From the NCBI RefSeq assembly GCF_029846635.1, contig NZ_JARVTG010000001.1, forward strand, positions 2,108,501 through 2,172,500: 64,000 bases of DNA, in the 5' to 3' direction. A model generated the notes under the pieces. The model was given only the letters and a program-made list of their open reading frames with translations, was not told where the DNA came from and did not search any database. Position 1 is the stretch's first letter. Each line of letters begins with the position of its first letter. Of the stretch, positions 1-8,732 are shown one piece after another. Source of the stretch: Pokkaliibacter sp. MBI-7. GTDB taxonomy: Bacteria > Pseudomonadota > Gammaproteobacteria > Pseudomonadales > Balneatricaceae. The translations under genes were made by a program, and so were the position numbers.

Positions 1-117
1 TACCATCACCAGCAGCTGCAGATGGCGCTGCAGCAGGCTCCGCAGCGTGGGTCTCATGGGCGATGCCGGCGCAGCGGCAGACCCCAGATTCAGGGTGACG
101 TGTGGTTTATCCAGCAT
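1..117 (-). CDS. xylH: XylH, xylose ABC transporter permease (N-terminal 39 codons only)
   Basis: This is the start of the inner-membrane permease that would import D-xylose together with XylF and XylG. Only 39 codons are visible before the window edge. An ATG at 115-117 opens a frame that overlaps the last 11 bases of xylG, which indicates translational coupling. The visible stretch is a polar leader followed by the beginning of a Leu-rich segment, as expected just before the first membrane helix of XylH. The call rests mainly on position: in xylFGH operons the permease follows the ATPase. The family cannot be proven from 39 residues. Confidence 0.7.
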   Translation of the reverse strand, partial: MLDKPHVTLNLGSAAAPASPMRPTLRSLLQRHLQLLVMV

Positions 118-1636
118 GGCTGGCCTCCTCCTGTCGCAGGGCACAGCCCATGATCGCTTCCTGGGTCAGCCCGTCATTGGGCAGATCCCCCTTCAACTGA
201 CCGTTATGCATGACCAGCACCCGGTCACTGATACCCAGCACCTCGGGCAGTTCCGACGACACCATCAGAATGGCGATGCCCTGTCGCGCCAGCTCGTAGA
301 TCAGTTTGTAGATTTCATACTTGGCGCCGACGTCGATACCGCGGGTGGGCTCATCGAGAATCAGAATGCGTGGATGCAACATCAGGCAGCGGGCCAGAAT
401 GGCCTTCTGCTGGTTACCGCCACTGAGCTGGCTGATCGGCAGACTGGCCGCCGCCGTCTTGACCCGCAAACGGCGAATGCCGTCATTAATAGCGACGGTT
501 TCGCTGGCCTCGCACAGCAGGCCGTGGCGGCGCAGGGTGGGCAATGCCGCCAGGGTGATGTTGTCGCCCACACCGAGAATCGGCACGATGCCATGGCGCT
601 TGCGGTCTTCCGGCACCATGACAATGCCCTGCGCCAGCGCCTGCCGGTTGTCCCTGAACTGTAGCGCCTGTCCCCTGAGGCGCAGCGGACAGTGATAACG
701 CCCTTCATAACTGGCAAACAAACACTCCATCAGCTCCGTACGGCCAGACCCTACCAGCCCGGCGATGCCGACAATCTCCCCTTCGCGCACGCTGAAACTG
801 ACGTTCTGTACCCGCTGTACACCGGGCCGCTGACGATCCCAGGCGGTGACCGGCCCCACTTCCAGCACCACGTCACCAATGGCGTGCGGCTCACGGGGGA
901 ACAGCTGGCGAATCTCCCGTCCCACCATCAGGGTGACGATATCGTCACTGCTGAGCTGTCGTGCCTCGCGGGTGGCGATATGTACGCCGTCACGAATCAC
1001 GCAGATAAGATCCGAGATGGCCTTCACTTCGCTGAGCTTGTGGGAAATGAAGATGCAGCTGACGCCCTGTTGCCGCAGCTCGCCGATCAGCCCCAGCAGC
1101 AGCTGGGCCTCGCGCTCCGTCAGTGGTGCGGTGGGCTCATCGAGAATCAGCAGCCGCGCTTCCTTGCCCAGCGCCTTGGCGATTTCCACCAGCTGCTGCT
1201 GGCCGACGCCGAGATCAGCCACCAGCGTGTCGGGGTCGATATCCAGATGTACCCTCTGCAGCAGCTGGCAGGCCCGCTGAACCATACGGGCCTCATTGAG
1301 CACACCGTGCTGATGAGGTTCACACCCCAGAAACAGGTTGTCCTGAATGCTGAGCTGCTTCACCAGCGTCAGCTCCTGATGAATCATCACCACGCCCAGC
1401 GCTTCCATATCGCGAAGGCCACGGGCGCGGATCTGCTCACCAGCCAGCCAGATTTCCCCTTCATAGTCGCCACTCGGATAGACACCACTGAGAATCTTCA
1501 TCAGGGTCGACTTGCCCGAGCCGTTCTCACCACAGAGCGACAGCACCTCCCCGGCCTGCAACTGCAGATCGATGCCATCCAGCGCCTTCACCTGACCAAA
1601 GGTCTTGCTGATACGGCGCATTTCCAGCAAAGCCAT
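107..1636 (-). CDS. xylG: XylG, xylose ABC transporter ATP-binding protein
   Basis: This is a 509-residue duplicated ATPase of the sugar-transport (CUT2) type, which powers D-xylose import from the cytoplasmic face. The first half has the Walker A GENGSGKST and the LILDEPTAPLT Walker B. The second half has a degenerate nucleotide-binding region (GLVGSGRTEL), the LSGGNQQK signature and the LILDEPTRGID Walker B. This two-domain arrangement is typical of XylG, RbsA and AraG. The ATG at 1636 was chosen over an in-frame start at 1672 because AGAGGTG lies just upstream and the protein then begins MALLEMR. It lies 89 bases downstream of xylF and overlaps xylH by 11 bases. The pairing with xylA and a xylose-type binding protein separates it from ribose or arabinose paralogues. 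Confidence 0.93.
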   Translation of the reverse strand: MALLEMRRISKTFGQVKALDGIDLQLQAGEVLSLCGENGSGKSTLMKILSGVYPSGDYEGEIWLAGEQIRARGLRDMEALGVVMIHQELTLVKQLSIQDNLFLGCEPHQHGVLNEARMVQRACQLLQRVHLDIDPDTLVADLGVGQQQLVEIAKALGKEARLLILDEPTAPLTEREAQLLLGLIGELRQQGVSCIFISHKLSEVKAISDLICVIRDGVHIATREARQLSSDDIVTLMVGREIRQLFPREPHAIGDVVLEVGPVTAWDRQRPGVQRVQNVSFSVREGEIVGIAGLVGSGRTELMECLFASYEGRYHCPLRLRGQALQFRDNRQALAQGIVMVPEDRKRHGIVPILGVGDNITLAALPTLRRHGLLCEASETVAINDGIRRLRVKTAAASLPISQLSGGNQQKAILARCLMLHPRILILDEPTRGIDVGAKYEIYKLIYELARQGIAILMVSSELPEVLGISDRVLVMHNGQLKGDLPNDGLTQEAIMGCALRQEEASHAG

Positions 1637-1678
1637 AGCACACCTCTTTTTACCCAGCCGTTTGCATGTCACGGAACG

Positions 1679-1704
1679 CAGACCGGCCCGTAAAGGGCGG
1701 TCTG
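1679..1704 (-). other. Hairpin between xylF and xylG
   Basis: CAGACCG and CGGTCTG pair across a short insert containing CCC/GGG, giving a stem of about 10 bp with one bulged base in the xylF-xylG intercistronic region. There is no uridine tract after it on the transcribed strand, so it looks more like an mRNA-protecting or partial-attenuation stem-loop than a full terminator. Such structures are common after binding-protein genes, where they allow more binding protein than ATPase to be made. That role is inference here. Confidence 0.45.
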
Positions 1705-1725
1705 TCTGTTACCTCGAAGCGCGGA

Positions 1726-2742
1726 TTACTGGGCCAGAGCGGCCTGACTGACGAAACCATCAGCGACAACAGTCTGCTGCAGGTTGTGATTGTCGACCGC
1801 GATGGGGTCAAGCAGGTAGGAAGGCACATCCTTGCTGCCGTTGTTGAGGGTAGCGTTGGATTCCGGCGCTTTGTCATCACCCAGTGCCACCGCCACCGTA
1901 GCGGCTTCGGTGGCCAGCTTGTTGATCGGCTTGTACACGGTCATGGTCTGGGTGCCCGCGATGATGCGTTTCAGCGCCGCCACATCGGCATCCTGACCGG
2001 AAATCGCCACCTTGCCCGCCAGTCCCTGCGCCTGCAGGGCCTGAATGGCACCACCGGCGGTGGAGTCATTGGAGGCAACGACCGCATCAATCTGGTTGTG
2101 GTTGGCGGTCAGGGCGTTTTCCATGATTTTCAGCGCATTTTCTGCCAGCCAGGAATCCACCCACTGGTCACCCACCACGGTGATATCGCCACGATCAATG
2201 GCGGGCTTCAGCACCTTCATCTGCCCGTCGCGGAACATATGGGCATTGTTGTCCACCGGCGAACCGCCCATCAGGAAGTACTTACCCTTGGGTTGCTTGC
2301 TCAGTAATGCCTCGGCCTGAATCTCACCCACCTTTTCATTGTCGAACGACACATAGAAGTCGATATCGGCGTTCTTGATCAGGCGGTCATAGGCCAGCAC
2401 CTTGATACCTTCACTCTTGGCCTCGGCGATGACATTGCTCAGCACTTCGCCGTTGTAGGGAATGATCACCAGCACATCGACGCCCTTGGAGATCATGTTC
2501 TCGATCTGCGCGATCTGCGTCTGTTCGTTGCCGTTGGCGGACTGCACATCCACGCTGGCGCCGAGCTTCTCGGCCTGAGCGACGAAGAAGTCGCGGTCTT
2601 TCTGCCAGCGCTCCAGACGCAGGTCATCGATCGCCATGCCGATCTTCACTGCCGACCAGGCAGGCGCCGACACACCGGCCAGCAGCACAGCGCAGGCAAC
2701 CGCTTTAACAGAGGCTTTGAGGGTGGCCTTGATGGGTTTCAT
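1726..2742 (-). CDS. xylF: XylF, D-xylose-binding periplasmic protein
   Basis: This is a 338-residue periplasmic binding protein of the ribose/xylose type (Peripla_BP_4), which delivers D-xylose to the XylGH complex. A signal peptide is clear: a Lys-rich N-terminus, a hydrophobic core AVLLAGVSAP and a cleavage site near WSA. The mature protein starts VKIGMAIDDLRLERWQKDRD, which matches XylF closely. The motifs VLVIIPYNGEVL and VLAYDRLI, and later SNDSTAGGAIQAL and SGQDADVAALKRI, are family landmarks. The ATG at 2742 is preceded by GAGGA at good spacing; an upstream in-frame ATG at 2760 has no such support. It is the first gene of a minus-strand operon and is divergent from the mutarotase gene and xylA. 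Confidence 0.94.
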   Translation of the reverse strand: MKPIKATLKASVKAVACAVLLAGVSAPAWSAVKIGMAIDDLRLERWQKDRDFFVAQAEKLGASVDVQSANGNEQTQIAQIENMISKGVDVLVIIPYNGEVLSNVIAEAKSEGIKVLAYDRLIKNADIDFYVSFDNEKVGEIQAEALLSKQPKGKYFLMGGSPVDNNAHMFRDGQMKVLKPAIDRGDITVVGDQWVDSWLAENALKIMENALTANHNQIDAVVASNDSTAGGAIQALQAQGLAGKVAISGQDADVAALKRIIAGTQTMTVYKPINKLATEAATVAVALGDDKAPESNATLNNGSKDVPSYLLDPIAVDNHNLQQTVVADGFVSQAALAQ

Positions 2743-3141
2743 CGCATATTCCTCGTTCATGTAGTTATTTGCGGAATCTAGTTACTAGCGGCATCAGTCG
2801 TTACAGGCAGCAGCGGATTGAGACTGCGGATCTGCCACATTGTGGAATCTGGTTTTTCCCCAACACCGTCAGTGTCTGCCTGAGCCGGACCACAACCTGC
2901 CATCCCCCCTTGCAGCGCCCACGGGCAGAAGGCGGATGCAGCGGGGGATGGGTTGGCCACCTCAATCTAGCGTCGGCTCCCGGGCTCTGCCATTGTGCTA
3001 ATCCACAACCCTTTTACGTTTTTTCGTTGCCTGTTCGGGCACGCATAGACGGTGAAATTTCACAACGGCAAACCGAAAAAGCGTAATTGCGAGACCACTG
3101 CGGTTAGCGCATTTATGAAAGCCATCTGAGGAGAACACGCG
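2743..3141. promoter_or_regulatory. Divergent xylF / mutarotase control region
   Basis: This 399-base gap must carry promoters for both halves of the xylose locus. It contains a perfect 12-bp palindrome GTGAAATTTCAC (3052-3063). It also has an imperfect inverted repeat, CGTTTTTTCGTTGCC (3017-3031) against GGCAAACCGAAAAAGCG (3067-3083), which flanks that palindrome. A perfect 9-bp inverted repeat CCATCCCCC/GGGGGATGG (2900-2908, 2943-2951) lies nearer xylF. A xylose-responsive regulator is the likely user, but no regulator gene is visible in the window. The site assignments are inference. Confidence 0.5.
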
Positions 3142-4179
3142 ATGTCTGTTGCTGCTGAAACCTTGCCCACCACCCTGCGAAGCTTCGAGCTGCACAGTGA
3201 TAGCGGCGCCCTGCGCTGCACCATCAGTAATCTGGGTGCACGCTGGCTATCCGCCTGGGTGCCGGATCGTGATGGGCAATGGGAAGACGTACTGCTGGGC
3301 TACCCGCAGCTGCAGGACTATTGCCACGACAGCGCCTACTTCGGCGCCATTGTCGGCCCCTGGGCCAATCGTATTGCCCACGGGCGCTTCGAGCTGGACG
3401 GCCAGACCATCCAGCTGCAGCAGAATCAGGGCAGTAACCATCTGCACGGCGGCGATCAGGGTCTGCATGCGCAGCGGTGGCAGTGTCTGGAGCACAGTCC
3501 GCAGCAGCTGCGTCTGGGCTGCTCGCTGCCAGCCAGCCGCAGCGGCTATCCGGCCGATGTCCGGGTGGAGGTGACTTACCGTATCGTCGATAGCACCCTT
3601 CATATTCACTATCAGGCCGAGGTTTCTGCCCGCTGCCCGCTGAATCTGACCGCGCATCCCTACTTCAATCTGGCGCCCCGCCGCGGTGACATCGGCCAGC
3701 ACTGGCTGCAGATTCATGCCGGGCGCTATCTGGCGGTGGATGAACAGCTGATCCCGCAAAGCGAAGAAGCGGTGGATAACAGCCCGTTCGACCTGCGCCA
3801 GCCACGGCAGCTGGCCGGTATTCTGGCGCTGCTGACGCAGCCCGGCTGCCCGCGCCAGTTAAGCCTGGGCGCCGGGCTGGATCATTGCTGGCTGCCCGAT
3901 GGTCAGGGTCTGCGTGAGGTGGCGCTGGTGTATGAGCCGCACAGTGGTCGCCAGCTGCGGGTCAGCAGCGATCAGCCGGGGCTGCAGTGTTACACCGGCA
4001 ACTATCTGGCCGGCATTGCCGGCAGGCAGGGCCTCTACCGCAATCACGCTGGCTTCTGTCTGGAAGCCCAGGCCCTGCCTGATCAGGTCAACAGCCCACG
4101 GGCCGCCGACTGTCTCTATACCCCGGAGCGCCCTTACCGGCAGCACAGCTGCTACCAGTTCACGACCCGCAGCGGCTGA
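3142..4179 (+). CDS. Aldose 1-epimerase (mutarotase), GalM family
   Basis: This 345-residue protein of the aldose 1-epimerase family interconverts alpha and beta anomers of sugars. Landmarks in order are GPWANRIAHG, NHLHGG, LTAHPYFNL (which contains a catalytic-type His), the DHCW motif, YTGNYL and FCLEAQALPDQVN. These match the GalM fold and its conserved His and Glu positions. The ATG follows CTGAGGAGAAC, a good ribosome-binding site. The gene lies 58 bases upstream of xylA and diverges from xylFGH, so the physiological substrate is probably D-xylopyranose, presented as the anomer that XylA uses. It could also act on glucose. No signal peptide is seen, so it should be cytoplasmic. Confidence 0.88.
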   Translation: MSVAAETLPTTLRSFELHSDSGALRCTISNLGARWLSAWVPDRDGQWEDVLLGYPQLQDYCHDSAYFGAIVGPWANRIAHGRFELDGQTIQLQQNQGSNHLHGGDQGLHAQRWQCLEHSPQQLRLGCSLPASRSGYPADVRVEVTYRIVDSTLHIHYQAEVSARCPLNLTAHPYFNLAPRRGDIGQHWLQIHAGRYLAVDEQLIPQSEEAVDNSPFDLRQPRQLAGILALLTQPGCPRQLSLGAGLDHCWLPDGQGLREVALVYEPHSGRQLRVSSDQPGLQCYTGNYLAGIAGRQGLYRNHAGFCLEAQALPDQVNSPRAADCLYTPERPYRQHSCYQFTTRSG

Positions 4180-4237
4180 CGCGCGGGCCAGCAAAACGAC
4201 AGCCCAGCAAAACAACAACAGCGGAAGAGGAATCACC

Positions 4238-5554
4238 ATGACGGCGTATTTCGATGCCATCGAACAGGTCCGTTACGAAGGACCCGACAGCAGCAACCCC
4301 CTGGCGTTTCGCCATTACGACCCACAGCAGGTCATTCTGGGTAAAACCATGGCCGAGCACCTGCGTATGGCGGCCTGCTACTGGCATACCTTCGTCTGGG
4401 GCGGTGCCGATGTCTTCGGTCAGGGCACCTTTATCCGCCCCTGGCAGCAGGCCGGTGATGAGATGGAACTGGCCCTGCTCAAGGCCGACATTGCCTTCGA
4501 GTTCTTCCATAAGCTGAATATTCCCTATTACTGCTTCCATGATGTCGATGTGTTCCCCGAAGGCCGCTCACTGAAGGAGTACCTGTACCGCTTTGCCCAG
4601 ATGCAGGAAGTGCTGCAACGCAAGCAGGAAGAAACCGGCGTTCGCTTGCTCTGGGGTACCGCCAACTGTTTCTCTCATCGCCGTTATATGGCGGGCGCGG
4701 CGACCAACCCGGACCCGGAAATTTTCGCCTATGCCGCATCGCAGGTCTGCGCCGCCATGCAGGCCACCCATGCGCTGGGTGGCGTCAACTATGTGCTGTG
4801 GGGCGGTCGCGAAGGCTACGAGACGCTGCTCAATACCGATCTGCGACAGGAACGTGAACAACTGGGGCGCTTCATGCAGATGGTGGTGGAGCACAAGCAT
4901 CGCATCGGCTTCAGCGGCACCCTGCTGATCGAGCCCAAACCGCAGGAGCCCACCAAGCACCAGTACGATTACGACAGTGCCACGGTGTACGGCTTCCTCA
5001 AGCAGTTCGGTCTGGAGCAGGAGATCAAAGTGAATATCGAGGCCAACCATGCCACGCTGGCAGGTCACTCCTTCCAGCACGAAGTGGCGACAGCCATTTC
5101 ACTGGGCATCTTCGGCTCCATTGATGCCAACCGTGGCGACGCCCAGCTGGGCTGGGATACCGATCAGTTCCCCAACAGCGTCGAGGAAAATACTCTGGTT
5201 ATGTACGAAATCCTCAAAGCCGGTGGTTTCGTCAACGGAGGCTTCAACTTCGATGCGCGGGTACGGCGCATGAGTATCGACCGCTATGACCTGTTCCATG
5301 GCCACATCGGCGCTATGGATGTACTGGCGCTGTCACTGAAACGGGCAGCGGCAATGCTGGAGAAGGATCAGCTCGGCGATGCCGTTGCTCATCGTTATCG
5401 TGGCTGGAGTGCACCACTGGGCAAGCAGATCCTGCAGGGCGAACATTCACTGTCATCACTGCAGCAGCTGGTAGTGGATACGAGCATGGACCCGCAGCCC
5501 GTATCCGGGCAGCAGGAATATCTGGAAAACGTGGTCAACCGCGTCCTGTATTAA
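4238..5554 (+). CDS. xylA: D-xylose isomerase
   Basis: This 438-residue metal-dependent isomerase converts D-xylose to D-xylulose in the cytoplasm. The family length is about 440. Visible signatures are the VFGQGTFIRPW region, FHDVDVFPEG with the ring-opening His, LWGGREGYETLLNTD, IEPKPQEPTKHQYDYD with a metal-binding Glu, and IEANHATLAGHSFQHE. The metal-site stretch SIDANRGDAQLGWDTDQF is also intact. The start at 4238 follows GGAAGAGGA at 7-base spacing; a long upstream in-frame extension overlaps the mutarotase gene and is not real. A xylulokinase (xylB) is not in the window, so the pathway's second step must be encoded elsewhere. Confidence 0.96.
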   Translation: MTAYFDAIEQVRYEGPDSSNPLAFRHYDPQQVILGKTMAEHLRMAACYWHTFVWGGADVFGQGTFIRPWQQAGDEMELALLKADIAFEFFHKLNIPYYCFHDVDVFPEGRSLKEYLYRFAQMQEVLQRKQEETGVRLLWGTANCFSHRRYMAGAATNPDPEIFAYAASQVCAAMQATHALGGVNYVLWGGREGYETLLNTDLRQEREQLGRFMQMVVEHKHRIGFSGTLLIEPKPQEPTKHQYDYDSATVYGFLKQFGLEQEIKVNIEANHATLAGHSFQHEVATAISLGIFGSIDANRGDAQLGWDTDQFPNSVEENTLVMYEILKAGGFVNGGFNFDARVRRMSIDRYDLFHGHIGAMDVLALSLKRAAAMLEKDQLGDAVAHRYRGWSAPLGKQILQGEHSLSSLQQLVVDTSMDPQPVSGQQEYLENVVNRVLY

Positions 5555-5598
5555 CGCGTTATTGCTGACAGGCAGATAAATAACTTTACGGAAATAAC

Positions 5599-5630
5599 AA
5601 AGGCGGTGGTAATACCGCCTTTCGCTTTTA
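5599..5630 (+). terminator. Terminator after xylA
   Basis: A perfect 9-bp stem, AAAGGCGGT / ACCGCCTTT, encloses a 6-base loop and is followed by CGCTTTT. It lies 44 bases past the xylA stop codon. Confidence 0.85.
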
Positions 5631-6084
5631 AGAAATAGATTCTGCAATTGTTCCCTATTGTATTTCTCAATAAGGCTTTTCATGGGTAAAAAGCGCTAGC
5701 AGAAAAAAGCTAAAGATCAAATCGACATAGATAACTGAAACCTGGCCAATTATTGAACGACTGCCCTGCCCTAGCTGTTCACTTTATGGAAAGAGTCCTT
5801 TGCTTTTTTAAGGATATTCAATAAGACTAATACACAGTCCGCTGCGCTGGACTCAGGTGATACCGGCACTTACACCCTAATTACAGTCACGTACTGGCTT
5901 CCCAGTGTTGCTTGCCAGATGACCGGCCGTGTTTGGATTATTTCCCGCACGTGCACAGTGACAACCCCCGGATGATCTATTTCCGCAGCGCCTGAATATT
6001 AATGCGCCGTATTCCCACATGCGGCCAGCACTTTGTCAGAACAGCCATTGCCGTGACAAAGACTGAAACCTCAGGACAGTCTCT
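5631..6084. other. Gene-free stretch between xylA terminator and chemoreceptor
   Basis: About 450 bases without a supported gene. It is AT-richer than its surroundings. It must carry the promoter of the chemoreceptor gene, but I see no convincing sigma-70, sigma-28 or sigma-54 elements and no repeats. Confidence 0.5.
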
Positions 6085-7644
6085 ATGCGTAAAAACTTGC
6101 CCGTAAATAATGTAGAAAGAAGTTTTTCTGCCAGCGAACAACTGATCTCTACCACTGATTTAAAAGGCCAAATTACTCATTGCAATGAAGCCTTTATCAA
6201 AATCAGTGGTTTCACTCGCGAAGAGCTGATTGGTGCCCCACACAATCTGGTGCGCCATCCTGACATGCCACCCAGTGTCTTCCAGCATATGTGGACGACG
6301 CTCAAAGCTGGCAAACCGTGGATGGGGATTGTCAAAAACCGCTGCAAAAACGGTGACTTCTACTGGGTAGATGCCTATGTCACACCCATCCTTGAGGCAG
6401 GCAAGGTGGTCGGCTATGAGTCCGTGCGGGCACAACCCAGTGCCGATCAGAAAAAGTGGGCGGCCGCGCTGTACGAACGAATCAACCAGGGCAAGTCTAC
6501 CAGCCACTCCACCTTTATGTATCTGCTCGGCCAGTACTGGTTTGTGCCGCTGATGGGCATCATCAGCCTGCTGAGCACCTGGTATCTGCCTGCCTCCATC
6601 AGTGCCCCGCTGACGCTGATACTGACCATCGGCAGCGGCGCACTCTGTGTCAGCAAGGTGCTGGGCAAACTGACCCATGCACTGCGCTTTACCAAGAACT
6701 CCTTTACCGACCCCCTGATCGCCCAGACCTATACCGAAGCCAAGGGCAGCTTCGGCATGCTGGAAATGGCGCTGATCAGTGAGCAGTCGCGCCTGCGTAC
6801 CATTCTTGGACGTATCGGTGATTCAGCTAACTATGTCGCCAAAAAGTCCGAAGAGGCAGGTGCCTTCAATCAGCAGATTCTGCGCTCCCTCGACACCCAG
6901 CAGCGGGAAACAGAACAGAGCGCGTCGGCCATGCACGAGATGGCTGCCACCATCAACGAAGTGGCAGAAAACGTCCAGCTGACCGCCGAGGAAACCAAGC
7001 AGGCGGCCACCACATCAGCCCAGGGCCAGCAGGTGGCACAAGTCACACTGCAGGCCATCAGCAAGCTGGCTGATCAGGTCAAAAATATGAGCGAGTCGGT
7101 CAATGAGCTGGACAGCCATACCCTGAAGATTACTGAGGCCGTCGACATCATTCGCACCATTGCCGAGCAGACCAACCTGCTGGCCCTGAATGCCGCCATC
7201 GAGGCGGCCCGCGCCGGGGAACAGGGCCGGGGCTTTGCCGTGGTTGCCGATGAAGTCCGCTCGCTGGCCAACCGTACCCAGTCCTCCACCCAGCATATTC
7301 ATGAAATCATCGAGAACCTGCGCAATGGCGCTACTACGGCAGTGCAAACCGCTCAGGACGGCCTGCAGGTGGCTGATCAGGGGCTGCTCAAGGTGGAAGA
7401 GACCAGTCAGGCGCTGGAGCAGATTCTGGCCTCCATCAGCCGTATCAGCGATATGAGCCAGCAGATGGGCGTGGCAACCGAAGAGCAGGCCCATGTCGCC
7501 GAAGATATCAATCAGCAGGTCACCCGTATTTCCTCTCTGGCCGGCGACAGCGTCAGTCAGGCCAGTGCTGCCAACACCGCCACACTGGATCTGTTGAACG
7601 CCTCGGAGGATCTGCGTAATCTGGTTAGCCGTTTTACCCGCTAA
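6085..7644 (+). CDS. PAS-domain methyl-accepting chemotaxis protein (Aer-like)
   Basis: This 519-residue chemoreceptor resembles aerotaxis transducers. An N-terminal PAS domain (about residues 10-120) contains TDLKGQITHCNEAFIKISGF and HNLVRHPDMP, the pattern of FAD-binding PAS domains in Aer proteins. A hydrophobic hairpin (about 145-195) would anchor it in the inner membrane with no large periplasmic domain. The remainder is a long signalling coiled coil with the conserved tip EQTNLLALNAAIEAARAGEQ and GRGFAVVADEVRSLANRT, which contacts CheA and CheW. It probably senses redox state or oxygen from inside the cell. Whether it binds FAD cannot be read from the sequence. No other chemotaxis genes are adjacent. 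Confidence 0.88.
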   Translation: MRKNLPVNNVERSFSASEQLISTTDLKGQITHCNEAFIKISGFTREELIGAPHNLVRHPDMPPSVFQHMWTTLKAGKPWMGIVKNRCKNGDFYWVDAYVTPILEAGKVVGYESVRAQPSADQKKWAAALYERINQGKSTSHSTFMYLLGQYWFVPLMGIISLLSTWYLPASISAPLTLILTIGSGALCVSKVLGKLTHALRFTKNSFTDPLIAQTYTEAKGSFGMLEMALISEQSRLRTILGRIGDSANYVAKKSEEAGAFNQQILRSLDTQQRETEQSASAMHEMAATINEVAENVQLTAEETKQAATTSAQGQQVAQVTLQAISKLADQVKNMSESVNELDSHTLKITEAVDIIRTIAEQTNLLALNAAIEAARAGEQGRGFAVVADEVRSLANRTQSSTQHIHEIIENLRNGATTAVQTAQDGLQVADQGLLKVEETSQALEQILASISRISDMSQQMGVATEEQAHVAEDINQQVTRISSLAGDSVSQASAANTATLDLLNASEDLRNLVSRFTR

Positions 7645-7676
7645 ATTGTTTGTTAAAAGGGAATATCCGCCACGCT

Positions 7677-8666
7677 ATGGAACTGCTGTTTCTCGGTACC
7701 TCCTCCGGTACCCCCACCAAAGCCCGCAATGTTTCCGCCCTCGCTCTGCGCCGGGCGGGCAGTAAATCCTGGTGCCTGATCGACTGCGGTGAAGGCACCC
7801 AGCATCAGATACTGCATACCCCCCTGTCGCTGGCACAACTGGATACTCTGCTGATTACCCATGTGCATGGCGATCATTGCTACGGGCTGCCCGGCCTGCT
7901 GGCCAGTGCGGCACTCAGTGGCCGCAAGCAGCCGCTACGCATCATCGCTCCGGCGGCAATAAAGCCACTGATTGACTGTTACCAGCAGCTGACCGAATTG
8001 CGGCTGACCTATGCCATCGACTTTATTGCCGTGGAAGAGCTGGCCGGCACCAGCAGTACACAACAGATCATCACCCCTGAATTTGCTATTGATGCCTTTC
8101 CGCTGTCACACCGGGTGCCGTCCTATGCCTATCGCTTCAGCGAGCGTCAACTCGAAGGCAAGCTGGATATCGACAAGCTGCGGGCTGAAGAGATCCCGCC
8201 GGGGCCGATGTGGCATCAGCTGCTCAAGGGTGCCGTACTGAACTTCAACGGCCGGCAGCTGAATGGCCATGATTATCTGCTGGCGCCACGCCAGCCACGC
8301 GCGGTGGTGATCGCCGGTGACAACGATGAACCGTCCTGCCTGAGCGAAGCGGTCGCGGGTGCCAGTCTGCTGGTGCATGAAGCCACCTTTACCGTCGATA
8401 TTCACCACAAGGTCGGCCCGGCCGCAGGCCACAGTGATGCGGCGCGGGTAGCACGCTTTGCCGCCGGGCAGCAACTGCCTCATCTGGTCCTGAGTCATTT
8501 CAGTGCCCGCTACGGTTATGGCAGCCGCAGCCCGTGTATTGCCGATATAGAGCAGGAGGCACGCCAGTACTATGCAGGCAGTCTGTGGCTGGCCAATGAC
8601 TTCGACCTGCTGCATCTGGACAAACAGCTGCAGTTGTCAGTCAGCTCATTGCGCCCCTCAAGTTAG
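7677..8666 (+). CDS. rnz: RNase Z / RNase BN-like metallo-beta-lactamase-fold nuclease
   Basis: This 329-residue metallo-beta-lactamase-fold protein is of the RNase Z (ElaC) type, which processes tRNA 3' ends or acts as RNase BN. It begins MELLFLGTSSGTPTKARN, a diagnostic start for the family. The zinc motif THVHGDHCYGLPG is present near residue 60, followed by AGDNDEP, VHEATF and GHSDAARVARFA. SHFSARY supplies a late metal ligand. The ATG at 7677 is chosen because the family starts at that methionine; an upstream TTG at 7650 is less likely. It starts 32 bases after the chemoreceptor stop codon, so the two may be cotranscribed, although their functions look unrelated. Confidence 0.9.
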   Translation: MELLFLGTSSGTPTKARNVSALALRRAGSKSWCLIDCGEGTQHQILHTPLSLAQLDTLLITHVHGDHCYGLPGLLASAALSGRKQPLRIIAPAAIKPLIDCYQQLTELRLTYAIDFIAVEELAGTSSTQQIITPEFAIDAFPLSHRVPSYAYRFSERQLEGKLDIDKLRAEEIPPGPMWHQLLKGAVLNFNGRQLNGHDYLLAPRQPRAVVIAGDNDEPSCLSEAVAGASLLVHEATFTVDIHHKVGPAAGHSDAARVARFAAGQQLPHLVLSHFSARYGYGSRSPCIADIEQEARQYYAGSLWLANDFDLLHLDKQLQLSVSSLRPSS

Positions 8667-8732
8667 AGCGTCCTGCGGCCGTTACATCTGGGGTTGCCGG
8701 GGAACTCTCCCCAGCCCCAGGGAAGCGTTGGC

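Noticed and set aside
692..1693. Long plus-strand open frame opposite xylG
   Set aside because: Shadow of xylG in GC-rich DNA; the XylG frame carries all ABC motifs.
3052..3063. CRP site at GTGAAATTTCAC
   Set aside because: The half-sites are spaced by 4 rather than the 6 bases of the CRP consensus, so a different regulator is more likely.
7150..7280. Near-identical segments in three chemoreceptor genes as gene duplications
   Set aside because: The shared stretch is the universal signalling tip; the sensor domains (PAS, helical, Cache) are different.
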